Assembly (NCBI GenBank): GCA_937904535.1 | Contig: CALELC010000036.1 | Location: 1 to 7,377 of the forward strand | Source: an uncultured Planctomycetaceae bacterium | GTDB lineage: Bacteria > Planctomycetota > Planctomycetia > Pirellulales > Pirellulaceae | Length of the DNA stretch: 7,377 bases | Reading direction: 5' to 3' | Shown here: piece after piece, positions 1 to 5,033 of the stretch | Layout: every line of letters begins with the position of its first letter | Position numbering within the stretch: position 1 is the stretch's first letter | Notes under the pieces: generated by a model | What the model was told of the DNA's origin: nothing | Database searches by the model: none | The model's input: the letters and a program-made list of their open reading frames with translations, nothing else | Program-made: the position numbers and the translations under genes

Positions 1-260
1 TGCTGGCGAGTGCCATGGATCACCAGGTTGTTGTCCTCGACTTCGATCTGCACATCGTCGGATTTTACCCCCGGCAGATCGAGCGACAGGACAAACCGGT
101 TATCCGCTTCGCAGATATCCATCCGTGGCGTGAAGTCGCCACTGGCCCGGCTGGCCTGATCCGTGGCTGCGCCCAACAGCGAGTCGACCAACGAATTGAC
201 GTCGCTGGCCCAGCCGCCCAAGGCTCGGTTCAAACGCGATTCGGGAATCACCATTCTCAT
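1..260 (-). CDS. Hsp20/alpha-crystallin small heat-shock protein, N-terminal part (cut by window edge)
   Basis: Small heat-shock proteins are ATP-independent cytoplasmic holdases that bind unfolding proteins. The reading frame starts MRMVIPESRLNRALGGW and runs 86 codons to the left edge without a stop. Residues about 43-86 match the start of an alpha-crystallin domain: a TPRMDICEADNRF beta-strand pattern, then LSLDLPGVKSDDVQIEVEDN and NLVIHGTR, which fits the family pattern P-x-x-D-I-x-E ... DLPG-(6-9 residues)-V ... L-x-I-x-G. The C-terminal half, including the A-x-x-x-n-G-v-L motif, lies outside the window. The start was chosen because GGAAGGG (minus strand, 269-275) sits 8 bases upstream of the ATG at 258-260; a second in-frame ATG two codons on is less well placed. 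The gene is divergent from the Gly/Met-repeat gene. I found no CIRCE element or sigma32-like promoter upstream. Family assignment is firm; the exact paralogue cannot be given. Confidence 0.9.
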   Translation of the reverse strand, partial: MRMVIPESRLNRALGGWASDVNSLVDSLLGAATDQASRASGDFTPRMDICEADNRFVLSLDLPGVKSDDVQIEVEDNNLVIHGTRQ

Positions 261-268
261 TGCAACAT

Positions 269-275
269 CCCTTCC
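269..275 (-). promoter_or_regulatory. Ribosome binding site of the Hsp20 gene
   Basis: On the minus strand this reads GGAAGGG, eight bases before the ATG at 260-258. It is the clearest Shine-Dalgarno site in the window and decides the Hsp20 start. Confidence 0.7.
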
Positions 276-313
276 AAGAGCGTGTGAGGTTTCGTGAGGA
301 ACTTTGCCGCGGG

Positions 314-328
314 CTGTCAGCTTGACAG
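314..328. repeat. Inverted repeat CTGTCA-GCT-TGACAG
   Basis: Six-bp perfect arms with a 3-base centre, 54 bases upstream of the Hsp20 start. It could be a repressor or activator half-site pair or a small hairpin in the Hsp20 leader. It also creates a TTGACA on the plus strand at 322-327, but no good -10 element follows at 16-18 bases. Binding function is inference only. Confidence 0.35.
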
Positions 329-366
329 ACCGCTGTGGCTCGCGAGACGTATTTTGCAAAGCCTGT

Positions 367-389
367 ACCGGTGGCGGTGGCCCACCGGT
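367..389. repeat. Inverted repeat ACCGGTGG / CCACCGGT
   Basis: Perfect 8-bp arms (367-374 and 382-389) separated by 7 bases, about 107 bases upstream of the Hsp20 start. It could fold as a stable GC-rich hairpin or act as a dyad binding site. There is no T-run on either side, so terminator function is unlikely. Confidence 0.35.
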
Positions 390-521
390 GACCGCGAGGT
401 GCATCGCTGCGAGTGCGGCATCGCCCTGAGCGGCACCGCTGGCACAACCTGCACAACCGCTTGAACGATTGCGCAAAATCCGCGGCGGAGGCGATCGCGG
501 TGAGGAATTGCGAACTATTTT

Positions 522-550
522 TTGATTGTTCAGCAGCGAGTATTTAAACT
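522..550 (+). promoter_or_regulatory. Possible sigma70-type promoter for the Gly/Met-repeat gene
   Basis: TTGATT (522-527) and TAAACT (545-550) are separated by 17 bases and each matches 4 of 6 consensus positions. They lie in the most AT-rich part of the intergenic region. Transcription would begin near 557 and give a leader of about 100 bases containing the hairpin at 585-599. By-eye prediction with low certainty. Confidence 0.3.
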
Positions 551-584
551 GAGTGCGTGTTTCGCTGTTACCAAAGCGCCGTCG

Positions 585-599
585 CGGCGGGATCCGCCG
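585..599 (+). other. GC-rich leader hairpin upstream of the Gly/Met-repeat gene
   Basis: CGGCGG-GAT-CCGCCG forms a 6-bp all-GC stem with a 3-base loop, about 60 bases before the ATG at 660 and clear of the likely ribosome site GGAG (646-649). It has no U-tract. A leader-stability role is possible, but chance occurrence in GC-rich DNA is also plausible. Confidence 0.3.
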
Positions 600-659
600 G
601 TCCTACTGCGCTGGTGTCCCTTTTCCTGATAATCGATTCGTCGCCGGAGTGCCTGGTCC

Positions 660-1517
660 ATGAAAACTCATCTGTTCGCTCTTGCCATTGCCGCGGCTTG
701 GCTCGCTGGCGGCATTCCCACTCTGGCTGCTGATCGACAACTGCCTGCCAACGAACCGCTGCTGGAGTGGTTTGAAGCCGAAGAGGCCGGCCAGATCGAA
801 GTCAAGTTCATTCCCAAAGACGCGACCGAAGCTGCCATCCTGGTCCGCAACCTGACCGATGCGCCGCTCCGGCTGCAATTGCCCGAAGCCTTTGCCGCGG
901 TTCCCGTCCAAGCCCAAATGGGGATGGGTGGCATGGGCATGGGAGGAATGGGCGGCATGGGAGGTATGGGCGGCATGGGAGGAATGGGCGGCATGGGAGG
1001 TGGTATGGGCGGTGGCATGCAGGCCATGGGCGGCGGCATGGGTGGAATGGGCGGCATGGGTGGAATGGGCGGCATGGGCGGCGGCATGGGTATGGGTGGC
1101 ATGGGCATGGGCGGCATGATGCGGATCCCGGCCGAAAAGCAGCTCAAGCTGAAAGTCACCACGGTCTGCCTTGAACACGGCAAGAAGGACCCCCACCCGA
1201 AGGTCGCGTACAAGATGGTGCCCGTAGATCAAGTCACTCAGGACGGCCGCGTCGTCGAGATCTGCCGCCTGCTCGGCTACAACAAGCTCACGCAGAACGT
1301 TGCTCAAGCTGCTGCCTGGCACCTGACCGATAACCTCAGCTGGCACGAGCTAGCGGTGAAAAACCGGATCGAAAGCAAGTACACCGGCAACGTCGCTTGG
1401 TTCCATCCGCAGGAACTGCATCTGGCCGCGATGATTGTCGCGCAGACCAATCGCACCGAGCCGCTCTCGGAAAGCGAAGCGAGCCACGAAGCGGAATACC
1501 GCTACGAAAGCAACTGA
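660..1517 (+). CDS. Secreted protein with a long Gly/Met-rich repeat, function unknown
   Basis: 285 residues. I do not recognise a named family. Residues 1-24 form a signal peptide: MKTH, a hydrophobic core of Leu/Ala/Ile, then TLAA before D25, so export is likely. Residues 25-86 look like a beta-rich domain (GQIEVKFIPKD ... AAILVRNLTDAPLRLQLP). Residues 87-154 are low complexity: 24 Met, 42 Gly, one Gln and one Ala. Residues 155-285 return to ordinary composition, with a beta strand (KQLKLKVTTVCLEHGKKDP) and then a helical part containing VAQAAAWHLTDNLSWHELA. One reading, as inference, is an Ig-like sandwich with the repeat inserted in a loop, followed by a helical segment. C169 is the first of two cysteines in the C-terminal part. 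A GGAG at 646-649 lies 10 bases before the ATG. The 3' end overlaps the convergent membrane-protein gene by 16 bases. Confidence 0.85.
   Translation: MKTHLFALAIAAAWLAGGIPTLAADRQLPANEPLLEWFEAEEAGQIEVKFIPKDATEAAILVRNLTDAPLRLQLPEAFAAVPVQAQMGMGGMGMGGMGGMGGMGGMGGMGGMGGGMGGGMQAMGGGMGGMGGMGGMGGMGGGMGMGGMGMGGMMRIPAEKQLKLKVTTVCLEHGKKDPHPKVAYKMVPVDQVTQDGRVVEICRLLGYNKLTQNVAQAAAWHLTDNLSWHELAVKNRIESKYTGNVAWFHPQELHLAAMIVAQTNRTEPLSESEASHEAEYRYESN
918..1121 (+). repeat. Gly/Met codon repeat inside the secreted protein gene
   Basis: 204 bases encode 68 residues built from Met-Gly-Gly with Met-Gly and Met-Gly-Gly-Gly variants, broken once by Gln-Ala. At DNA level there is an 18-bp unit ATGGGAGGAATGGGCGGC at 939-956, 957-974 (one base differs) and 975-992, and a sister unit ATGGGTGGAATGGGCGGC twice, at 1038-1055 and 1056-1073. 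The near-identical units point to recent expansion by slippage or unequal recombination. It keeps the reading frame throughout. Confidence 0.95.
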
Positions 1518-2176
1518 TCGGCGCGCGTCCAGCGCCAGCGGATGAGCGTGATCCAGACCGCGGCGGCGAGCAGGCTCTCGACCGCCAACTGAACCATGCG
1601 GGCGACCACGGCCGCGAGCAGCGACAACCCCGGGCCAATCACCGGGGTCAGCAGCGTGGCCAACACCATCTCGCGGACTCCCGCGCCGCCCGGCAACAGC
1701 GAAGCAAAGCCGGCGACGAACGCCAGCATCGAAGCAGCCGAGCAGATCAGTGTCAGCGAAACATAGGACTGATCGGGCTGTATCGGGGTGAGCGCCAGGA
1801 CCACGGCCGTCATCGAGACGCCGGTAAAGATCCATGACAGAGTGCACCACAGCCAGGCAGCCGCCAGGTCATCGGCGGTCCAGTTCAGGGGCAGCGTGCC
1901 ACTGGCCCTCGCCGGCAGACCAGGGGAGAGAAAGAACCGCAACACCGGCGGCAGCGTGCCGATCGCCGCTCCGGCAGCCATCAGGCCGCTGGTCCACTTG
2001 ATCCACTCGGGCGTCTCTAGGATCACTACCAGCAGCAGCGCCAAGATCGCGCCGACGGCGATCAGATTGAGCGTCTCGATGATCACCGCGAGCGCTGAAT
2101 GCTTGAGTGAGACTTTGACGTGTCCGCGGCTGAGGATCGAAGCTCGCAGCACGATCACCATCGCTTTGCCCGGCAC
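1502..2176 (-). CDS. C-terminal fragment of the interrupted UPF0104-type membrane protein
   Basis: If translated separately, it would start at the GTG (2176-2174) directly after the TAG, giving 224 residues. It carries the PGKAMVIVLR half of the first family motif, five or so hydrophobic segments, the P-G-G-A-G-V-R-E motif near residues 162-169 and a basic C-terminus (RWRWTRADQLLS). No ribosome site suits this GTG, so separate production would depend on reinitiation after the stop. The frame is the same as that of the upstream half, and its stop (TAG, 1504-1502) lies inside the convergent neighbour. Confidence 0.5.
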   Translation of the reverse strand: MPGKAMVIVLRASILSRGHVKVSLKHSALAVIIETLNLIAVGAILALLLVVILETPEWIKWTSGLMAAGAAIGTLPPVLRFFLSPGLPARASGTLPLNWTADDLAAAWLWCTLSWIFTGVSMTAVVLALTPIQPDQSYVSLTLICSAASMLAFVAGFASLLPGGAGVREMVLATLLTPVIGPGLSLLAAVVARMVQLAVESLLAAAVWITLIRWRWTRADQLLS

Positions 2177-2572
2177 CTACTTGCCGAGATGCCCGATCAA
2201 CTGCGCCGCCACGACCAGCGGAAAAGCAATCGGTTGGTGCAGCGCCGCCAACGCCCGCCGCAGCACCAGGCTGGCCGGCACCAGCGATACTGCGTAGGTC
2301 ACAGCGGAAACCGCTAACCACCCCCAGCGCACATCGGCCAGCGTAATGCGATTGGCGCCGGACTGTTGGTTCCAAGCGATGATGGAGCCTCGGGCGGCAA
2401 AGGTGACGGCGGCCACCACGACGATCGTGATCAAGCATTTGAGCACGCGGATGGCAATCGATTTTCCTCGGTTCGACCAACCGGTTGGCAGCGCCGCAGG
2501 AGAAGCCGCCGGACCGGGCGTCACAACCGCTTCGTCGGCTACCGGCAGTGAAGTATCGGTCGGCTTTGTCAT
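2177..2572 (-). CDS. N-terminal fragment of the interrupted UPF0104-type membrane protein
   Basis: 131 residues, MTKPTDTS to QLIGHLGK, ending in TAG at 2179-2177. It holds the soluble Pro/Ala-rich N-terminus (about 35 residues) and roughly three hydrophobic segments. It lacks the PGK half of the first family motif and all of the second. Alone it would be about a third of the normal protein and is unlikely to be functional. Confidence 0.5.
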   Translation of the reverse strand: MTKPTDTSLPVADEAVVTPGPAASPAALPTGWSNRGKSIAIRVLKCLITIVVVAAVTFAARGSIIAWNQQSGANRITLADVRWGWLAVSAVTYAVSLVPASLVLRRALAALHQPIAFPLVVAAQLIGHLGK

Positions 2573-2580
2573 ACATTAGG

Positions 2581-2594
2581 CTCTGTCGACAGAG
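2581..2594. repeat. Perfect 14-bp palindrome CTCTGTCGACAGAG between divergent genes
   Basis: The sequence equals its own reverse complement over all 14 bases. It lies 8 bases upstream of the ATG of the minus-strand membrane gene and 77 bases upstream of the earliest start of the AI-2E transporter. A dyad this close to a start in a divergent gap suits an operator for a dimeric regulator; the regulator is unknown and none is encoded in the window. Confidence 0.4.
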
Positions 2595-2671
2595 TGGTTT
2601 GTCCCTGACAGGAGCGAACCCTTGCCATCGCCTTCGGCGTCTGACCTCTCCTTTTCTGAGTGAGTTGAGCG

Positions 2672-4231
2672 TTGCCCAAGAAGTTGAACCGATCTGGATC
2701 GGCGTCGCAGCCCTTTTCATCTGCCGGAATGGCGAGCTCTGACAACTCAGCAGACGAGGAAACCGGACCAGCGCCGGCAACGGTTTCGGGCATGGCCGCT
2801 GACGGGATCGCCAACGTCTCGATGGCAAAATTCATTTCGGTCGGCATCCTGGTGCTGGCCACCGTCGTCATCGGGGTGTTGTTCTTTCGGGTCATGGCAA
2901 GCTTCTTTGTGCCGCTGTTCCTCGCGGCCCTGCTGGTCGTGATTTTTCGCCCTTTGTATCAGCGAATTCTCGATCGCACCCATGGCCGAACCCACTTGGC
3001 TTCTATCCTAACCACGATCTTCATTCTGCTGTTGGTGTTGCTGCCGGCCAGCACCGTGTCGTTCATCGCGATCGCTCAAGGAGCGACGTTTTTTCGGCAG
3101 ATGAACTCGGGCGGATTTTACCAGTCGATCGATCAGATCCGCAGTCGCTTGTCGCTCGACTTGCCGCAAGCGGAGCACTTCCGCCAACTGGATGACGACC
3201 TGGAAGCGCTGGCTGCGCCGGAGTCACTGGAAACCGTTAGGACGACGAGTGAGGAAGTCAAGGATTTACTCGTTTACCTCAACAACCATTTTCGCGGCGA
3301 GAACGCTAACCGCGAGGCACTCGATGCGGTGCTCGAAGACGTCGACAAATTGAGCCGGCAGGCCGATGAGTTGTTCGTCGCTTTGCTCTCGGAGGACGTG
3401 CTTCAGCGGCAAGCCGCGCGCGAGGACTATGAGCTGCAGTACTGGCAAACGCGGACGTCGCAGCGCCGCTGGATGCAGTCGGTGGTCGGCGAGTCGATCG
3501 GCGCGCAGCTGCGACTTTTGGCCAACCCCAGCGACGCCGACTTTCGCTCCATGCTCGCCGGAGCGCAGGAGTATCTGCAACCGCAAGTGCTGCCGATCAC
3601 GCAGATGGCCGGCAAGTTTCTGCTGCAGATTTTCATCGACTGCGCGATCCTGATGATCGCGCTCTACTTCTTCTTTGCTGACGGCCCCAGCATGATTCGC
3701 TCGCTGATGCGGCTCAGCCCCTTGGACGACGAGTACGTGCGACAGTTGTTGATTCAGTTTGATCAGACCAGTCGTGCGGTGGTGTTGGCGACGGTCCTTA
3801 GCGCCTTGGCGCAAGGGATCATGGCGACCTCAGCGTACTGGTTTGTCGGGCTTTCGTCGCTGGTGTTTTTGTTCTTGGCCACCACGTTCATGGCCTTCAT
3901 TCCGTTCCTCGGCCCCGCCGTGGTGTGGCTCCCGGTGGCGATTTATCTCGGTGCGGTGCAGGAACGCTGGGTTGCCGCCATTGGATTGGCGATCTTTGGG
4001 CTGACGGTGGTTTCGATGATCGACAATGTAGTCCGGATGTTCGTCTTGCAAGGCAGTTCGCATTTGCATCCGTTGCTAGCGCTGCTGAGCGTGCTGGGCG
4101 GTTTGCAGGTCTTTGGCCCAATCGGGATTCTCGTGGGCCCGATGGTGGTGGTGTTTTTGCAAACCTTGCTGGAAATCCTCAATCGCGAGCTGCAGGGCCG
4201 AGGTCGCGAGGAGTTCATCCCGCCGGGATAA
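2672..4231 (+). CDS. AI-2E family transporter (PerM/TqsA/YdiK-like membrane protein)
   Basis: 519 residues from TTG at 2672. AI-2E family proteins are inner-membrane proteins; some export the autoinducer AI-2 and others act as ion/H+ antiporters, so the substrate here is unknown. Hydrophilic N-terminus to about residue 53; hydrophobic segments at about 54-73 and 75-95; another at about 109-138; a mostly helical, charged soluble region at about 140-314; then the C-terminal membrane half with the family signatures AFIPFLGPAVVWLP (from residue 408), MIDNVV (449) and HLHPLLALLSVLGGLQVFGPIGILVGP (HP at 466-467). The usual length is about 350, so both the N-terminus and the soluble region are enlarged. 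The start is uncertain: TTG 2672 lacks a good ribosome site, and ATG at 2729, 2792 or 2822 (residues 20, 41, 51) would keep all membrane segments. An inverted repeat CCGATC-TG-GATCGG (2689-2702) would be in the leader if a later start is used. Divergent from the interrupted membrane gene. Confidence 0.88.
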   Translation: MPKKLNRSGSASQPFSSAGMASSDNSADEETGPAPATVSGMAADGIANVSMAKFISVGILVLATVVIGVLFFRVMASFFVPLFLAALLVVIFRPLYQRILDRTHGRTHLASILTTIFILLLVLLPASTVSFIAIAQGATFFRQMNSGGFYQSIDQIRSRLSLDLPQAEHFRQLDDDLEALAAPESLETVRTTSEEVKDLLVYLNNHFRGENANREALDAVLEDVDKLSRQADELFVALLSEDVLQRQAAREDYELQYWQTRTSQRRWMQSVVGESIGAQLRLLANPSDADFRSMLAGAQEYLQPQVLPITQMAGKFLLQIFIDCAILMIALYFFFADGPSMIRSLMRLSPLDDEYVRQLLIQFDQTSRAVVLATVLSALAQGIMATSAYWFVGLSSLVFLFLATTFMAFIPFLGPAVVWLPVAIYLGAVQERWVAAIGLAIFGLTVVSMIDNVVRMFVLQGSSHLHPLLALLSVLGGLQVFGPIGILVGPMVVVFLQTLLEILNRELQGRGREEFIPPG

Positions 4232-4434
4232 CAGTGACTCAGGCCGCCGCCTACGACCGTGCCGGCCTGCGATCAAGCGGTCCGTCACACGGGCAGTTGC
4301 ACCACACCCTCTGCCCAGATGGCCGTTCATCGGTCATCTTGTAAGGCAACATTTTCGTCCATCGTTTTGCAGCTGGCCCCATCAGCCGCTGTGCCGGCGG
4401 ATCGCTAGGCTTCCCACAACGCAACTGTACCGTC
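4232..4434. other. Intergenic gap before def
   Basis: 203 bases with no gene. It should contain the end of the transporter transcript and the def-fmt promoter. The only dyad noted is GGGCAG (4291-4296) with CTGCCC (4311-4316), with a 14-base loop and no T-run. No convincing -35/-10 pair was found by eye. Confidence 0.5.
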
Positions 4435-5019
4435 ATGTCGCTGAGCATCGTTCATTATCCTCATCCTACGCTGCGGTATCGCAGCAAGACGATCAGGCGC
4501 GTGGACAAGGAACTCAAGGCGATCGTCGCGGAAATGTTCGACCTGATGTACGAACACAATGGAGTGGGCCTGGCTGCTAACCAAGTCGACTTGCCACTGC
4601 GGATTTTTGTCGCCAATCCCGCGGGCAAACGCGGTGAGGGCGAGGAACTGGTCTGCATCAACCCCGAGCTGAACTTTCCCAAGGGCAGCGAGAGCGACCG
4701 CGAGGGCTGCCTCAGCTTGCCGGGCTTGTACGGCGATGTGAAACGGCCTGCGCAGATCCGGCTCAGCGCTTACGACCTGGTTGGCAATCCGATCGAGCGC
4801 AAGCTCGATGGCTTCCTGGCGCGGATCATCCAGCACGAAAAAGACCATCTGGATGGCGTGTTCTTCTTCGATCGCATGACCGAGGATCAACGCGAGGAAT
4901 TGACTGAAGGGCTGGACGAACTGGAATCGGAATATCGCAGCAAGCAGGCCAGCGGCGCCATCCCGGCCGATGAGGAGCTCATCCGGCGGCTGGCCGAGTG
5001 GGAATCGCGATACACCTGA
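4435..5019 (+). CDS. def: Peptide deformylase
   Basis: 194 residues. A cytoplasmic metalloenzyme that removes the formyl group from the N-terminal Met of new proteins. All three family motifs are present: motif I GVGLAANQ (residues 43-50, catalytic Q50), motif II EGCLSLP (90-96, metal ligand C92) and motif III QHEKDHLDG (133-141, metal ligands H134 and H138, catalytic E135). Length is slightly above the usual 165-190; the extra is a charged C-terminal tail (residues about 165-194, rich in Glu/Arg) expected to be helical. The ATG at 4435 gives the usual N-terminus, SLSIVHYPHPTLR. There is no clear Shine-Dalgarno before it. fmt follows after 14 bases in the same direction, the common def-fmt arrangement, so co-transcription is likely. 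Function is essentially certain. Confidence 0.97.
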   Translation: MSLSIVHYPHPTLRYRSKTIRRVDKELKAIVAEMFDLMYEHNGVGLAANQVDLPLRIFVANPAGKRGEGEELVCINPELNFPKGSESDREGCLSLPGLYGDVKRPAQIRLSAYDLVGNPIERKLDGFLARIIQHEKDHLDGVFFFDRMTEDQREELTEGLDELESEYRSKQASGAIPADEELIRRLAEWESRYT

Positions 5020-5022
5020 GAG
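5018..5022 (+). promoter_or_regulatory. Ribosome binding site of fmt
   Basis: GAGAG overlaps the def stop codon (5017-5019) and sits 11 bases before the fmt ATG. It favours ATG 5034 over the in-frame GTG at 4998 and suggests translation of fmt is coupled to def. Confidence 0.45.
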
Positions 5023-5033
5023 ATGCCGTAGCC

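Larger units (their letters stand above)
261..659. other. Divergent intergenic region between Hsp20 and the Gly/Met-repeat gene
   Basis: No convincing gene lies here; the longer open frames have no protein-like composition. It holds the Hsp20 ribosome site, an inverted repeat CTGTCA-GCT-TGACAG (314-328), an 8-bp inverted repeat ACCGGTGG/CCACCGGT with a 7-base loop (367-389), a comparatively AT-rich stretch around 508-572 with a possible promoter (522-550), and a GC-rich hairpin CGGCGG-GAT-CCGCCG (585-599). None has a T-tract, so none looks like an intrinsic terminator. The region must carry both outward promoters, but only one candidate could be picked by eye. Confidence 0.6.
1502..2572 (-). 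pseudogene. Lysylphosphatidylglycerol synthase TM-region / UPF0104 family membrane protein, interrupted by in-frame TAG
   Basis: Taken through the stop at 2177-2179, the frame gives one 356-codon polytopic membrane protein of about the usual family length. This family (Pfam PF03706 type) includes the membrane part of MprF and many uncharacterised bacterial proteins linked to lipid or glycan transfer across the membrane. The N-terminal 35 residues are Pro/Ala-rich and soluble. Hydrophobic segments follow near residues 38-60, 83-104 and 115-129, then several more in the second half. The key family motif G-K-Y-[VI/L]-P-G-K reads GHLGK-stop-VPGKAM here, so the stop replaces the Tyr; TAC or TAT to TAG is a single base change. 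A second family motif, LLPGGAGVRE (about residues 292-301), is intact. No Shine-Dalgarno precedes ATG 2572-2570. Options are a nonsense pseudogene, a sequencing error, read-through, or reinitiation at the adjacent GTG. TAG ends three genes here, so general TAG recoding is unlikely. Confidence 0.75.

Noticed and set aside
322..327. TTGACA as a -35 box
   Set aside because: No reasonable -10 element lies 16-18 bases downstream on the plus strand; the match comes from the inverted repeat.
939..1073. Periodic repeat as a CRISPR-like or minisatellite array independent of coding
   Set aside because: Units are 18 bp with no spacers, always in frame and always Met/Gly codons, so this is a protein-coding repeat.
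603..1346. Long minus-strand frame rich in His-Ala-Ala-His opposite the Gly/Met tract, and a Pro/Met-rich one at 668-1213
   Set aside because: Both are reverse-strand reflections of the Gly/Met codon repeat. The plus-strand frame has a signal peptide, a ribosome site and folded-looking flanks, so it is the real gene.
2177..2179. TAG as a recoded sense codon (for example pyrrolysine or genome-wide Tyr)
   Set aside because: TAG serves as the normal stop of fmt, the GH10-like gene and this gene itself, and there is no downstream insertion-element-like structure that I can see. Local read-through is still possible.
1869..2828. 319-codon minus-strand open frame
   Set aside because: Arg/Gly/Ala-rich with no hydrophobic or domain pattern. 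It is an out-of-frame shadow of the UPF0104-type gene, whose own frame carries the membrane segments and family motifs.
4291..4316. GGGCAG ... CTGCCC as a terminator after the AI-2E gene
   Set aside because: Six-bp stem with a 14-base loop and no following T-run; too weak to call.
4998..5033. In-frame GTG start extending fmt upstream into def
   Set aside because: It would add 12 residues not usual for Fmt and overlap def by 22 bases; ATG 5034 has a ribosome site at a suitable distance.
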